NCBI GenBank assembly: GCA_014529385.2
Contig: CM043971.1
Location: 86,320,840 to 86,384,839, forward strand
Reading direction: 5' to 3'
Length of the DNA stretch: 64,000 nucleotides
From: Adiantum capillus-veneris
Taxonomy: Eukaryota; Streptophyta; Polypodiopsida; Polypodiales; Pteridaceae
The position numbers were made by a program, and so were the translations under genes. The notes beneath the pieces are model-generated. The model had not been told where the DNA came from and ran no database searches. It saw nothing but the letters and a program-made list of their open reading frames with translations. Shown in pieces: positions 1 through 16,597 of the stretch (position 1 is the stretch's first letter; every line of letters starts with the position of its first letter).

Positions 1-2343
1 CACGCCAGAGAGAGGTAAAGAGCACAAATCAACTTGAGCAACTCATTCTTAGCCTTAAAGACTAGATGCACACAAAGCTTGATGAGAAATAGAGAGACAA
101 CACAAAACTTGACCTTGTTGCCAATACAAAAATTGTATTAGGGTCACGGGAGCCCTCTCACCGAGCACCCTCTTACAATTTACCTTTTAGGCAAACAATT
201 CAAAAAGCCCTCAAACCACCAAGCATGAAATGGCACAACAAACTTCAAGGACAATATACCTTCAACCACCTGATGAGCCAACTTATCAAGTCAATTTGGA
301 GAGAAGAGTCGTAGTTGCAGCATACAATTGCACCCAAAACTATGAATCTTATTTATGGACAAGAGTAGGCTACAAGTGTGATTGCAGAGTATAGTATCAC
401 TCCACTCCTCTAGATGGCATAACTAACTTCAAGCTTCTCCATGCACCTATGTGTAGTGATGGAATAGAGCACTCACAATGCACACACTCTACACAACTAG
501 GCTTGAAGAGTGGTGTGTTATGTGTTGAGAATGGTGTGGTGTAGTGTGATCATGTGATTTACAAGGGAGAGAAGGGCTCTATTTATAGGTTTTAGAAGCC
601 TCGATTAGGGTTAGGCCTAATCAAGTTTATTTGAAGGAATAAAAGATTATGCATATATATATATATATTTTTAATGAGGGTGGGTCTCTCTTGTCCTTTG
701 AATCACATGGATGTGGGCTCAAGGGAAGAGAATTATTAAGGATGAAAGGAGAGAGGATTGAGTGAATAATTTGGGAGTGCCTACTCTAGTAGAGGGTGCA
801 TTTTACAATAAGGTTAGTGGTTAGTAGTTAGTAATTATCACTAAAAACTATTTACAAAATCATTCACCAAATGGTGAGATATATGATGAGAAAAGTTAGA
901 GAAGGGATAAGCTTGTAAAGCAAGGTTGAAGCTTGGAGAAGTTGACATTCACCTCTTTACAGCACCGGTAGAAGAAGCGGTCAGCATGGTGAAGTAACGC
1001 GTGTCGATGAAGCTATGTTATCTTCAAACCTTGGAAAATTCATGATAAAAGACTTCATTTGCAGAGGTTATCCTTGGATTTTTGCTGATTTTTTGAAGTT
1101 CTTTACAAAGCTGAAGAGAGTACGGTAATATGGACATATATGTAGAGAGAAAGGGGGACACATAGGGTGTAGAAATGGAGGATGAAGGCTATGGAGGTGT
1201 GAGAGATGTGGCAATGGTGAAGAGGGTGAATTGGGACATGGGAGTTGCAGGTTTGGGAGTGGGAAGGAGAGGGAGGAGTGTGTGTGAAAGAGGAAAATGA
1301 TAAAGTGGAAGAGGGAGTGTGGCTGCATAGCATGGGCAAACTGGGGTCCACCAATAAAATCATAGCTCACAGCTCGTAGCTAAAACAAATATGAAAAAAT
1401 TTGAGGTGAAAGTTCAGCTCACGAGCTAAAACTTTTGTTTGTATCACCTTTCCAAATTCGGGGAGCATGTGATCTTTAAAAATTTAGCAACACCGACTGT
1501 TTTTTCCACTGCACAAGGTGCTTGTGAGGTCCTTCTTTGGATGATTCTTTTGAATACCTCCAAGAGTGAGCTCCCCATGGTGCATGCATGTATGCCACAT
1601 ACCCTTGACCTTATTTGGTAGGTCTATAATTGAAGATATTATTGAGATCATGATATAAGTGAATAGTACAACTAAGAAAATCAAATATTGAGGGGTCTAA
1701 AAAAATATATACATGTCAAATATAAATAATATAGGTGGAAAAAATATAAAGGGGTCAAAATAAATCTCTCTCATTATAAGTCTACCATAAAAAGATGAAT
1801 ATTTTTGGTGTTCTAATTTATGAGAGTAAAAGAGAATAGATGTAGGAAGGAAAAATCACAATAGTGAAAAAATATACACATAAATAAAACTAGTTTTTTT
1901 TGGGATTTTGTTGGGATGGAGTTACACCAAAAATAAGAGAAGCTTGCATGAAATTATTTTTATATGGAATAATAGTATGCAAAATGGTAAGAAAAAATAT
2001 GGTAATGGTGAGTCAATGTACATAGCATAAATAACACACCATAGGTAGAAATATTTAAATAAATACCAAAATAATTATGAAAAATACTTTTATTTAGACC
2101 CTATATACAATGAAATATTTACACACAAATGGGCCATACTATACTTATATATATATATTTTTTGGCTCAACTAGCCTAGTGACTAGCTAATTAAGGGTTT
2201 TTAAGAAGATATGGGAAAAGTCCCCTAACTCACACACACCTATCTACAGTGAAATGGTAGGGATAGCCACAGTGTTTGGATGATTTTGGTAGGGTGGGTT
2301 AACTCACTATGGCAATTACGGAAAGCCGAAAAAACGGCTATCA
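1..2343 (-). repeat. Partial LTR related to the G3 Tat element (possible solo LTR)
   Basis: This stretch is a diverged relative of the G3 LTRs at 28127-30833 and 45461-54609. Shared landmarks are the phrase around 'ctctcaccgagcaccctcttac' (near 150-175), a minus-strand TATA-like site at 580-587, and the end around 2220-2343, which closes with 'cggctatca' as in G3. The window starts inside it, so its other end is not visible. No polypurine tract or primer binding site follows 2343, which suggests a solo LTR or a broken element. No coding region is supported. Confidence 0.7.
580..587 (-). promoter_or_regulatory. LTR TATA box (minus strand)
   Basis: TATAAATA on the minus strand, in the same sequence context ('tctatttatagg' on plus) as in both G3 LTRs. 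It is the likely core promoter of this old LTR. Confidence 0.5.
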
Positions 2344-3861
<1,518 letters not shown>

Positions 3862-4607
3862 ATGGAATTGGCCTATTAACTTGCGAGTAGCAGAAATTAG
3901 AGAGAGTACTTTTGTGAAATTACTTTGTGAGCATAGCGGGTGGACATAGCTTATGGTAGCAACATAAACATAGCATTTAGTTAACTTGGCATGAACAATA
4001 CTTTTGGAAGACAGAGAGTTTAGAGAACATGACAATAGTTGAGGACCGGATTTATGTGGAGTTGGTCTCCCCTCCAATAGGAATTTGTATTATAGTTTCT
4101 CCCATCAAGAGAGACTTGTTACAATACAATCTTTGTGCTCCTTGTGACCTAGATGATGCAATGAAGATGGAAAGCTTCATGCATCACGAGCATAACATAA
4201 ACTTTGTGGAAGGCATTAACTATCCCAAGACCTCAAACACCTTCGAAGGTGGAGAGATCTATCAAGGAATGAGGGTAGGGAAGAGGAAGAAGAAACATTT
4301 CATAGGAGAAAGAACTAGTTCCTCACTTATCATCACTCTTCTTTATAGCATACATAATAGCATAGTAATGAAGATGCAGAAGATGGAAAGCTTAAGCATT
4401 GAAGCATGGCTCTTGGTTGGATTTGCATTCCATAGCCAAGGGTGTTGGTGTAGGCTCTGAACCTCTCTATTTGCTTGGTGAAGGAGAGGGAGCTCTTATA
4501 CTTTGCACTTCACACAATGAGAGAGAGAGAGAGTGTGTGTGTGTGTAAGAGGGTGGGGGTGGGGGGGAGAGTATACCCCTCAAGCATGCCCCCTACTTGC
4601 TTTGGTT

Positions 4608-4786
4608 TGAAGGAGTACGAGCGGAAGTGCGACGCGAGAGAGAGTGCGAGAAGAAGAGCACGACGATATGGTGAACTCGCTCTACTATAATGTGTAGAGC
4701 ATAGTGAGTTCTTATTAGGTTTTTACAAAAGAATATGTGTACATACCTGGCGGCCCGCCCACTTACCTGGGCGACCACATTGGGCT

Positions 4787-4799
<13 letters not shown>
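4608..4799 (-). repeat. Copia-1 3' LTR (192 bp)
   Basis: Begins TGAAGG and ends CCAACA on plus. It is a near-identical partner of 9135-9326 and is flanked outside by the TGGTT duplication. Confidence 0.95.
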
Positions 4800-8047
<3,248 letters not shown>

Positions 8048-9120
8048 AGCTACGCTTCACAATAGTTTACTTTTGTGGGAAAAATTCGGCAGAGTTTTTC
8101 CTGTAACCTGACCTCTGAACCAATATCAACCTGTCAAATGAACCAAGAAAGCTTCAGATTCTGCAGAAATTTTGGCAGAGTCTCCTTTGTAAAATGGCTT
8201 TGTTGTACTAAAAACAGACCAAAAAACAGCTCAAAAAACACTGTCTCTCTGACACTGTAAGCTGTGGGTAAACCTGTCCTGCATCTGTACTGTCTCTGAC
8301 TGTCCTGTAAGCATAGACTGCGACAATGCCTCAACGGCAGTAAAGCAAAGATGCAATCCCAACTGTCTAAATCACAGTCAATACATCCTAGCTGCCTATC
8401 TAAGGGTGCTCGAGGGATCGCTCCAAGACCTGTATGACCGAAAGGATCTCAACATTCGAGAATCCCCCAGCTCAATAAAATCTCACTCGACCCTCAACAA
8501 AGGCTGCAGTAAATCTGACAGTACATAGACTTCCCACAAAGTCATACATCCACAAATTTCCCACTGTATGGTGTAACCGCTGCGGCGGTTGTTTGCTGCG
8601 TGACTCACAGCCAGCAAACCCTCATCAGACATACATCATCTCTGACAATACATCCCATGTGGAAGTACCTGCAATGTCAGGATGAAATCTGGAATATCAA
8701 GCACCAAACACAAGCTACCTGATGAACTAGTGGATGTCGCCTACGGTCTGTGTGTAGATGCGCCCGTGTCGTATGTGACACGCCTCCAAGAATTGTGAGC
8801 CATCCTTCGATGTGTAGACAGCCACAAATCAACACTCTGGGAGTGTCGATATCCTCAGCACCTGCAGTCGTAGGCCGAAAAACCCCAAATTTGCAGAGTC
8901 GGATCTGCACCCGTCGAGACCACGTAGTCGAAAATGGCCTGCGCAGACCTTTGTCGAAGCCGAACGGTGGCCGAGATGACCTCAGAATGAAATTCTGACA
9001 ACACCAGGCCCTTTGGGCTTTCCCACGAGATTTGGGGCCGTGTCTTCGTCTGTCGAATTTCACTCCAATCTCAGTTGGTGACTCTAGCCTCCTGCAGTGC
9101 TGCCCCGAGCCTCGATCTGA
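8048..9120 (-). other. Copia-1 5' leader
   Basis: About 1.07 kb between the PBS and the gag ATG, unusually long for a Copia element. It includes a 53-bp block (8428-8480) that recurs in the leader of Tat element G4. The PBS-proximal part (about 8740-9060) is visibly richer in G+C and CpG than the rest of the window. A 128-codon minus frame at 8677-9063 has no recognisable domain, and I do not call it a gene. Confidence 0.7.
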
Positions 9121-9132
9121 GCTCTGATACCA
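9121..9132 (-). other. Copia-1 primer binding site (initiator Met tRNA)
   Basis: Minus strand reads TGGTATCAGAGC, complementary to the 3' end of plant initiator Met tRNA, 2 bp inside the 5' LTR. Confidence 0.93.
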
Positions 9133-9134
9133 GT

Positions 9135-9326
9135 TGAAGGAGTACGAGCGGAAGTGCGACGCGAGAGAGAGTGCGAGAAGAAGAGCACGATGATATGGTG
9201 AACTCGCTCTACTGTAATGTGTAGAGCATAGTGAGTTCTTATTAGGTTTTTACAAAAGAATATGTGTACATACCTAGCGGCCCGCCCACTTACCCGGGCG
9301 ACCACATTGGGCTTTATACCCCAACA
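9135..9326 (-). repeat. Copia-1 5' LTR (192 bp)
   Basis: Partner of 4608-4799 with the same length and termini. It is followed by the TGGTT target duplication. Confidence 0.95.
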
Positions 9327-10656
9327 TGGTTGACCCCCACTTGTAGATAATGCTTGAAGCTCATTGGACCCCTCAGGCCTAGCCAATCACAAGAATGCCC
9401 CCTACTTGCTTTCGTCGACCCCCCCTTGTAGCTCATACTTGAAGCTCATTGGACCCCTCAGGCCTAGCCAATCAGAAGCAAGAGTCATACCAAGCAAGCA
9501 TACTAGTCTTGGGACAAGTGTCCCCCTTTCCCCTTTGAGAGAGAGGACTTGATAAATGCTAAAAAAATTAATTAAATTAACTAATTTATCATTGGGCCCC
9601 TTGGGAGGGCAACCAATAGGCTTTAGGCACACCATGAGGAGGAACTTAACAAGTGTCACTTTTGCTTTCTTTGTACTAAGCATGCCTTGTGTGAGTATGT
9701 GTGTGTGTTCTCTCTCATCCCCCCTCTTGTAGGGCTTCCCCCCTCCTTGTAGGGATTGATGTTGACTTTTGCACACCTCATTACCCTCAAGCACCTTAGT
9801 TAGCAAGCATGACAAAGAACCTCAAGCTTGGGTGGTGTTCCCACAAGAACCTTAAGCTCCCTAGTCGAGAGGCACGACAAGCACCTCAAGCACCTTAGTT
9901 AGCAAGCACAAAAAGCACCTCAAGCACCTTACTCATCAAGCACGACAAGCACTTCAAGCACCTAAAGCTTGGGCCGGGTTCCCACCTCAAGCTTAGCCCT
10001 AGCATACATAAGGTCAAAGGATGTTTACACTCACATTTGGAGTTCTTTAATGACGCTAACCCTAAGGTCTTTAAGCTCCATTAGTTAAATTGCTCTTTGA
10101 CAAATCATCTCTCATTTGGGCCCCTTTACCATTGGTCGCGTGTTGAGATAGATCTATAAGCACATGTCTATCTTGAACCTTGTTCTCGTTTATTCGCCCA
10201 CATAAAATTATCAGTTTAATATGAGAAAATCATTTGGGGTGGTTAGATATTAGATTTTATGACATTACCTCTCTCTTGAAATCATAGTCGTCCTCGACTA
10301 TGAGGTAGAATAGATAAAGCCTTAGTCATTAGTCAATCTTGCCTCGTGGGTGGAGGATCCTTTTTACCCTACTACATCTTTCCAAGATGGATGACTAATC
10401 CATTTGGTGCTTGGGAGACATCGCTGTCGCAAGAATGTCTATTCTTTAGTCCATTTTATTCTCCCAAAGTAGAGTGACAAATTCTACTTGGTGTTTGAGA
10501 GATGTCGTCATCACAAACATGATTCTAAGCATGCATACTATTTACATTTGTGCACAATAAAATGAGAACTAGTCTTATAAGACAAAAACATTGGTCATTT
10601 AAAAGAAATTTGTACATGTGCTTACTCTAATGTAGCACTGTAAGCATTGACAAGGT

Positions 10657-11841
10657 TCATACTATCCTTAAGTTATATTCCTTGCATCCATCTAGCATCT
10701 TCAAAAGGATAATTTTTGAACTTAATACAATACCATCGGATAATCTTACCATGTTGTAATACCTTGTTTTCATGCCAAAGGAAAGCTTCGGGCTAAAGCA
10801 CCTCTTCTTGGTCTTCAATTTGGAAGGGTCTTCAATGATTGGTTCACTTGGTGGCTCTCCTTTGTAGGGCTTAAGTAGGCTCACATGAAAAGTATTGTGT
10901 ATGAGCCAATGGTTGGGCAACTTGAGTTTGTAAGCCATCTCATTGATGGGCTTCAAGATTTGGAAAGGACCATAGTATATTTTTGCTAGCTTAGCATAAT
11001 GCTTTTGATGGCCCGTAGGATTTTTGCACGTCGTTTGCCTCAATCGAGCCTTAGGAAACTTAAGTAAGACCCAATCATTTTCTTTGAGCGTTAAGGCCCT
11101 TCTGTGCTTTTGTCAGCAGAAAACTTTTTGCCTTTGTTAAGAGATGGATATAACCTCCTTAATCTTTTGAAAATATTCTTGTAGGTCACGGCTATACTCA
11201 TTCGCAACAAAGAGCTTCCCATGTACTTTAAGTAACAAGGAACTTTTACGTCTTCCCAATTATTTCAAAAGTGTTTTTCCCGTAGAAGTATGTATAGTAT
11301 TATTGTAGGCATACTCTACAAGAGGTAAGCACTTTTTCCATTGTGAGCGTTGCTCTACTTTTGTAACATAAGTCTTTAGTAGATCGAGTATCGTAAGATT
11401 GGCTATCTCACTTTGGCCATCCGTTTGTGGGTGATAGGTCAAAGGAAATTCAATCTTGTTCCTAGATTTTCAAAGAGACCTTTTCAAAACTTATTGGTCA
11501 TTCTAGGATCTCTATCTGACACGATGGATGTTGGTAATCCATGGTGTTTGAAAATCTATGATATGAAGAGACTTTCCATTTGGTGTGTCTTAATAGTATT
11601 TTTGACAGGAATAAAGTGTGTTTGCTTGCTAAACCTGTTGACTATTGTCCATATTCCCATATTTCCATGGATAGACTTGGGTAATCCATGGATATACTCT
11701 TCCATGGTGAATTTTGGATAGGCAATGGCTGGAACAATCCAGGTTGCTTCCCTCTATCATACTTGGTATTTTGGCATACTACACATTTTGAAACATACTC
11801 TTGTATGTCCACTTTCATGGTAGGCCAATAGAAGTACGTCT
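10657..11841 (-). pseudogene. G1 integrase remnant with C-terminal chromo-like tail
   Basis: Integrase fragments on the minus strand. The frame at 11260-11442 has the core motif around 'MTYHPQTDGQSE' and 'LPLVEYAYNNTIH'. The frame at 10657-11043 carries the C-terminal GPF/Y-type region (YYGPFQILKPINEMAYKLKLP, followed by HNTFHVSLLKPY) and a tail in the position of a chromodomain. This order is typical of plant chromoviruses. The catalytic core is broken by frameshifts and stops; no continuous frame joins the two fragments. Confidence 0.8.
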
Positions 11842-12492
11842 CTACTCCTCAAAGAGTAGGTTTAACTCTTCTATGCCCCGCATAGGGAGGAGCATGGGAT
11901 TCATACATAATTTTCTCATGAAGGGAATGGGTAAACATAGCCTATTTCCATGGACAAGATAACCATCCTGCAAGGTGAATGATTCCTCTTTATTCTCCAA
12001 AGCAAGGGATGACATTATGTCTCTAAACTCAGGGTCAGTAGCATACTCATCTATCATAGAAGATAGACCATTGTGAGTAGCTATTATAGACACCTTATTA
12101 ACTTTTGGTCATCATGAAGTGCATCGGCCACTTGATTGTGCTTACCAGCAATGTGAGCAATATGGAAATTAAATTACGAAAGAAAATTTGCCCACCTCAT
12201 TCGTTTGTTGAAAATCTTGGTTTGCGACATGAAGTACTTGAGACTTTGGTTGTCTATTTGTAGAGTGATCGAATGGAGTCCCCAATAAGTAGTGCTTCCA
12301 TGTGTCTCGGACATGTAGAATAGCTAAAAGCTCTTTCTCATAAATTCCCAAGACTCATTCATCCATATTGAGCCTTCGGCTCTCATATGCTATGGCATGC
12401 CCTTCTTGAAGCAAAACGGCTCCAAGGAAATGACCACAAGCATCACATTGGACCTCAAATGGTTTTGAGAGATCCGAAAGCATGAGGACTGG
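11842..12492 (-). pseudogene. G1 RNase H and integrase N-terminus remnant
   Basis: The minus-strand frame at 12169-12351 contains the RNase H signature (EKELLAILHVRDTWKHYLLG). The frame at 11842-12093 matches the linker and integrase start (DEYATDPEFRDIMSSL, then LQDGYLVHGNRLCLP). The two frames are separated by stops and indels. Confidence 0.75.
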
Positions 12493-13440
12493 CTAGGAGG
12501 TAAGCTTCTCTTTGAGCTTTTCAAAAGCATTTTTCTCCATAGCAGTACATATATACTTAACATTATTCTTTGTTAAGTCATGTAATGGTCCTGCTATTTG
12601 AGAGAGTTTTTCTATGAAGCGTCTATCATATGCACACTTACGAATAAAGCTTCTTAGCTCATGTAGATTCCTTGGATTAGACCATGCTTTTATTACTTCT
12701 AACTTTGATGGATCCATACGAATACCATCTTGAGAGATAATATGACCTAAGTATTGAATCTCTTGAAGGAAAAATTCGCTTTTCTTTTGGTTGAGAAAAA
12801 GCTTGTTTTCCCTCAATGCTTGAAACATCACTTGGAGATGTTGCTTATGTTCCTCCAAAAACTTGGAGTAGATGATGATATCATCAAAGAAATGATGATA
12901 TCATCAAAGAACACTCCAATGAATTTGTGATAGGGTCTAAAAATTTTCTCCATTAGACGATTGAACATGGTTGGTGCATTAGTCAAGCCAAAAGGCATGA
13001 CCAAATATTCATAAAGGCCAAACATTGTACAAAACACGGTCTTTAGGATATCTATATCCATTATACTTATTTGATGATAGCCACTTTTAAGGTCAATCCT
13101 ACTGAATTAGGATTGACCTACTTCAGTAGAATCTACCTCTACTGAAATAGGTAGAGCCTTGTAGCTTATCAAACAAATCTTCTACCCGAGGCATGGGAAA
13201 TCTATTTTTGATAGTGATATGGTTCAATGCTCAATAGTCCACACACATACGGTATGTACCATCTTTCTTTTGCACTAAAAGGACTAGAGAACAAAAGGGA
13301 GAGAAGCTAGGCCTCATCATCCCTTTGTCAATCAATTCTTGTACTTGTCTCATGATCTCCTCTTGTTGAGATTGAGAAACTCCATAAGGAGGCTTGTTAG
13401 GTGGTGAGCTTCCTAGAAGGAGCTCAATGTGATGGTCATC
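12493..13440 (-). pseudogene. G1 reverse transcriptase remnant
   Basis: RT fragments in two frames. 12828-13061 has [18 protein letters not shown] and the catalytic strand [10 protein letters not shown]. 12493-12858 carries the thumb ([19 protein letters not shown], then EIQYLGHIISQDGI). The break between them falls on a 20-bp tandem duplication (12871-12890 and 12891-12910), which shifts the frame right after the FDD catalytic motif. The fingers region upstream (about 13200-13440) is recognisable only in pieces. Confidence 0.85.
13091..13118. repeat. 28-bp perfect inverted repeat
   Basis: Arms of 11 bp (GGTCAATCCTA and TAGGATTGACC) with a 6-bp loop, inside the ruined RT of G1. A second shorter hairpin (7-bp arms TCTACCT and AGGTAGA) follows at about 13131-13155. 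Confidence 0.85.
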
Positions 13441-13446
13441 ATCCCC

Positions 13447-14451
13447 TCATTTCGGAGGTAAGTCCATAGGGATATCATCGATGAACACATCTTGGAATCC
13501 TTTTAGAAAATTACACAAGTCTAACTCTTCGTGATTCCTACCAGTTACATTTGATGAAACATTAGGATCTTTTAGGGACTCTTTGACAAAAATCATGTAC
13601 GCAAAAAATGAGCTCTTTATTGATTTATCAAAAGCAGGAGGATTTACAACTGGTTTAGTACGACCATACTCACTAGCATCTATATACATGTTCTTTCCCC
13701 TAAAGGTGAAGTAGATTCTCCTTTCACAGAACTTTGTGTTCGCAGCCATGTGATCAAACCATGGCACCCCTAGGATAGAATCCTCATGTTGTAGAGGAGA
13801 GATGAAAAACTCTTCTTTGTCGACATAGCTTTGGACATGAAGCATCAACTTACCAATCAAGGGAGTAATGGAGGCTTGCTTTTCTGAAGGTTGTCTCAAC
13901 TGTTACAATATCTCCCATCTTTGAAGCTTGAATGCCCAACTTGGTGGCCAACCTCGTTTGATATGAAGTTGTGAGTAGAGCCAAGGTCAAACAAGATGAA
14001 AAGGAATCATGCTCCCTTACCTTTCCCCAAGCATAGGAGAGAGACGATCCTTTGCAATGAGCATCCTCTTTTGGAGCTTCGATGGTGGAAGCCCTAGGAG
14101 TCTCATTGCAAGCATTTTTCTTGGGGCAAGAATGATAACCATGTCCTTGCTCCCCACACTTAAATTACTTATGGTCCTTGCAAAAATCTTCAAGCTCTTC
14201 AAGAGAGAGTTTGTTTTTGCCTTTGTAAGGTCCCTTCTCCTTGGACTGATTGTTGTTGTTGTTGTTGTTGGAAGTGCATTGGGAAGAATTTTGGGCATTG
14301 GTTTTCCCCTTGCATCATTTTTGTATTTGTTTTCTATGGGCTTCACATTCCATCTAGCCCCTTGTTGGAAATTGATGCATGAAGCAACCATGGTGTCATG
14401 GATTGCTTCGGTGATAGAACTAGGCCATTGAGAGTTGATGTATTCGGCCAT
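13447..14451 (-). pseudogene. G1 zinc knuckle and aspartic protease remnant
   Basis: 13447-13899 encodes the protease end and linker to RT (DSILGVPWFDHMAANTKF, then LCNFLKGFQDVFIDDIPMDLPP), as usual in chromoviruses. Near 14120-14190 another minus frame reads FKCGEQGHGYHSCP, a zinc knuckle with its first Cys lost. The fragments sit in different frames. Confidence 0.7.
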
Positions 14452-14505
14452 CTCTTCAAAGAATCCCGCACAAAATTGTTGCTTTTTCTTGGCAAAGTCT
14501 ATCTT

Positions 14506-15434
14506 TTAAAAGACAGTAGCCTTGAGATGTAGATCCAAAAACTTGTCTACATATTTGTGGATAGACTCATGAGAGAGAAGCTTCAAACTGCGCCATTTGG
14601 TTAGCACTTTGTCCTTTGCATCCCTTGCAAGGAATTGCTTCATGATGGAAACTCGTAGAGTTTTCCATGTCTTTGGGGCTTTGTCATTGCCACAAAGGCT
14701 ACCCCACCATTGAGGAGCCAATTTTTTGAAGTGCATAGCTACATGGTGTAGCTTGGAGGAATCTGTGAAGCCCTTGTCTCTAAAGACATAATCAAATTGT
14801 TGGATGAAGGTTGGTAGCACCAAAGGTGCCATCATAGGTGAGAAAAGAGATAATCTTTCCTCCATCCTTGAAATTCTTGAGCTTTTGTGACCTTTGCCAT
14901 GCAGGGTATGATTTGCGATGTTCTCCCTTCTTGTATTCTCTGGGAGAATATCCATAGCTTTCATCGAAAGAGGAGGAAGGTGAAGAAGAAGGAGAAGAGG
15001 GTGACCTCATTCTTGCCCTTTTCTTCCTTTGTTTCCTCTCTTGCCTTTTGGAGAGTCAAGGAGAAGGACTGTGTGTTGATCTTTTCCTCTTGGGAGGAGT
15101 TGGCGATAGTCTAGACCACCGTCTATGTGGAGCCACATCTTCAGAGGAACTTAAATTTTCATTACTTTCTTGCTCTTTGGATTCCTCCTCTCGTATGGGA
15201 GAGAGTCTTCTTTTGGGAGTCTCTTCAAGAGGCCTCCTAAGCTCTCTCCTCTTGGAGAGGAAGGGAAATCCCATAAGAGCAAAGTTGTTGAGTCACTTTG
15301 GCTTGCAAAGCAGGGTTGCCCATAGCTTGCTGCAACCTAGTAATGAGATAATTGACAAACATGGCAGAATCATCATCAGCACCCAAATCAAAGCTATCAA
15401 TGTTCATTCTACTCTCTTGGTTATTTTCATCCAT
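14506..15434 (-). pseudogene. G1 gag remnant
   Basis: Minus-strand gag in at least three frames. Possible start: ATG at 15434 (MDENNQESRMNID). The Retrotrans_gag core is at 14506-14964 (QQFDYVFRDKGF, then HFKKLAPQWWGSL and WKTLRVSIMKQFLARDA). A Ser/Arg-rich segment lies between them. Broken by frameshifts. Confidence 0.75.
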
Positions 15435-15764
15435 GTTAACAAAATTTGTGTACTTACTTAGTGTATGCTTTGGCAGTTCAAAACCTTAGTTGCCACTCCT
15501 CTTAGCCTTTGAAAATCGGCTCTTAAGTGTCTACACCCATGGCTCAAAGTGGTTAATTATAAAGAGAATAAAGACATAGGCAAGTCTAAAAACACCCCAT
15601 TATTAATTCCAAATCTCCCGAGGTGTGCACCATATCCCACATAGTGGCCTCAACAAAACCGATAATAGATCCCAGTCCCACTTACCCTAATATAATTAAC
15701 AAAATCAACCATTTATAGGCTACTTAAGGACCTCTCTTCTTAAGCAAGAAAAGAGAAACCAAAT

Positions 15765-15776
15765 GCTCTGATACCA
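15765..15776 (-). other. G1 primer binding site (initiator Met tRNA)
   Basis: Minus strand reads TGGTATCAGAGC, one base inside the 5' LTR. It fixes the element as minus-strand. Confidence 0.9.
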
Positions 15777-15777
15777 A

Positions 15778-15937
15778 TGTAATGGAATTGGCCTATTAAC
15801 TTGAGAGTAGCAAAAATTCGAAAGAGTACTTTTGTGAAATTACTTTGTGAGCATAGTGGCTGAACATAGTTGATGGTAGCAACGTAAACATAGCATTTAG
15901 TTAATTTGGCATGAACAATACTTTTGCAAGAGAGAGA

Positions 15938-16018
<81 letters not shown>

Positions 16019-16515
16019 TAGAGAACATGACAACAGTTGAGTACCAGATTTATGTGGAGCCGGGGTCCCCCCTCCAATAGGAATTTATATTATAGTTTCT
16101 CCCCTCAAGAGAGACTTGTTACAATGCAATCTTTGTGTTCCTTGTGACCTAGGTGATGCAATGAAGATGGAAATCTTCATGCATCACGAGCATAACATAA
16201 ACTTTGTGGAAAGCATTAACTATCCCAAGACCTCAAACACCTTCGAAGGTGGAGAGATCTATCAAGGAATGAGGGTAGGGAAGAGGAAGAAGAAACATTT
16301 CATAGGAGAAAGAACTAGTTCCTCACTTATCATCACTCTTCTTTATAGCATACATAATAGCATAGTAATGAAGATGCAGAAGATGGAAAGCTTAAGCATT
16401 GAAGCATGGCTCTTGGTTGGATTTGCATTCCATAGCCAAGAGTGTTGGTATAGGCTCTAAACCTCTCTACTTGCTTGGTGAAGGAGAGGGAGCTCTTACA
16501 CTTTGCACTTCACAC

Positions 16516-16597
<82 letters not shown>

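Noticed and set aside
4029-4460. 143-codon plus ORF, repeated at 16116-16460
   Set aside because: It is the same LTR sequence in the two ends of G1; conservation reflects the LTR pair, with no domain seen.
8677-9063. 128-codon minus ORF in the Copia-1 leader as a gene
   Set aside because: No recognisable domain and no second copy; open frame may be due to high G+C. Kept only as a finding on composition.
9121-9132. tRNA gene fragment (TGGTATCAGAGC)
   Set aside because: It is a 12-bp primer binding site next to an LTR, with no tRNA body.
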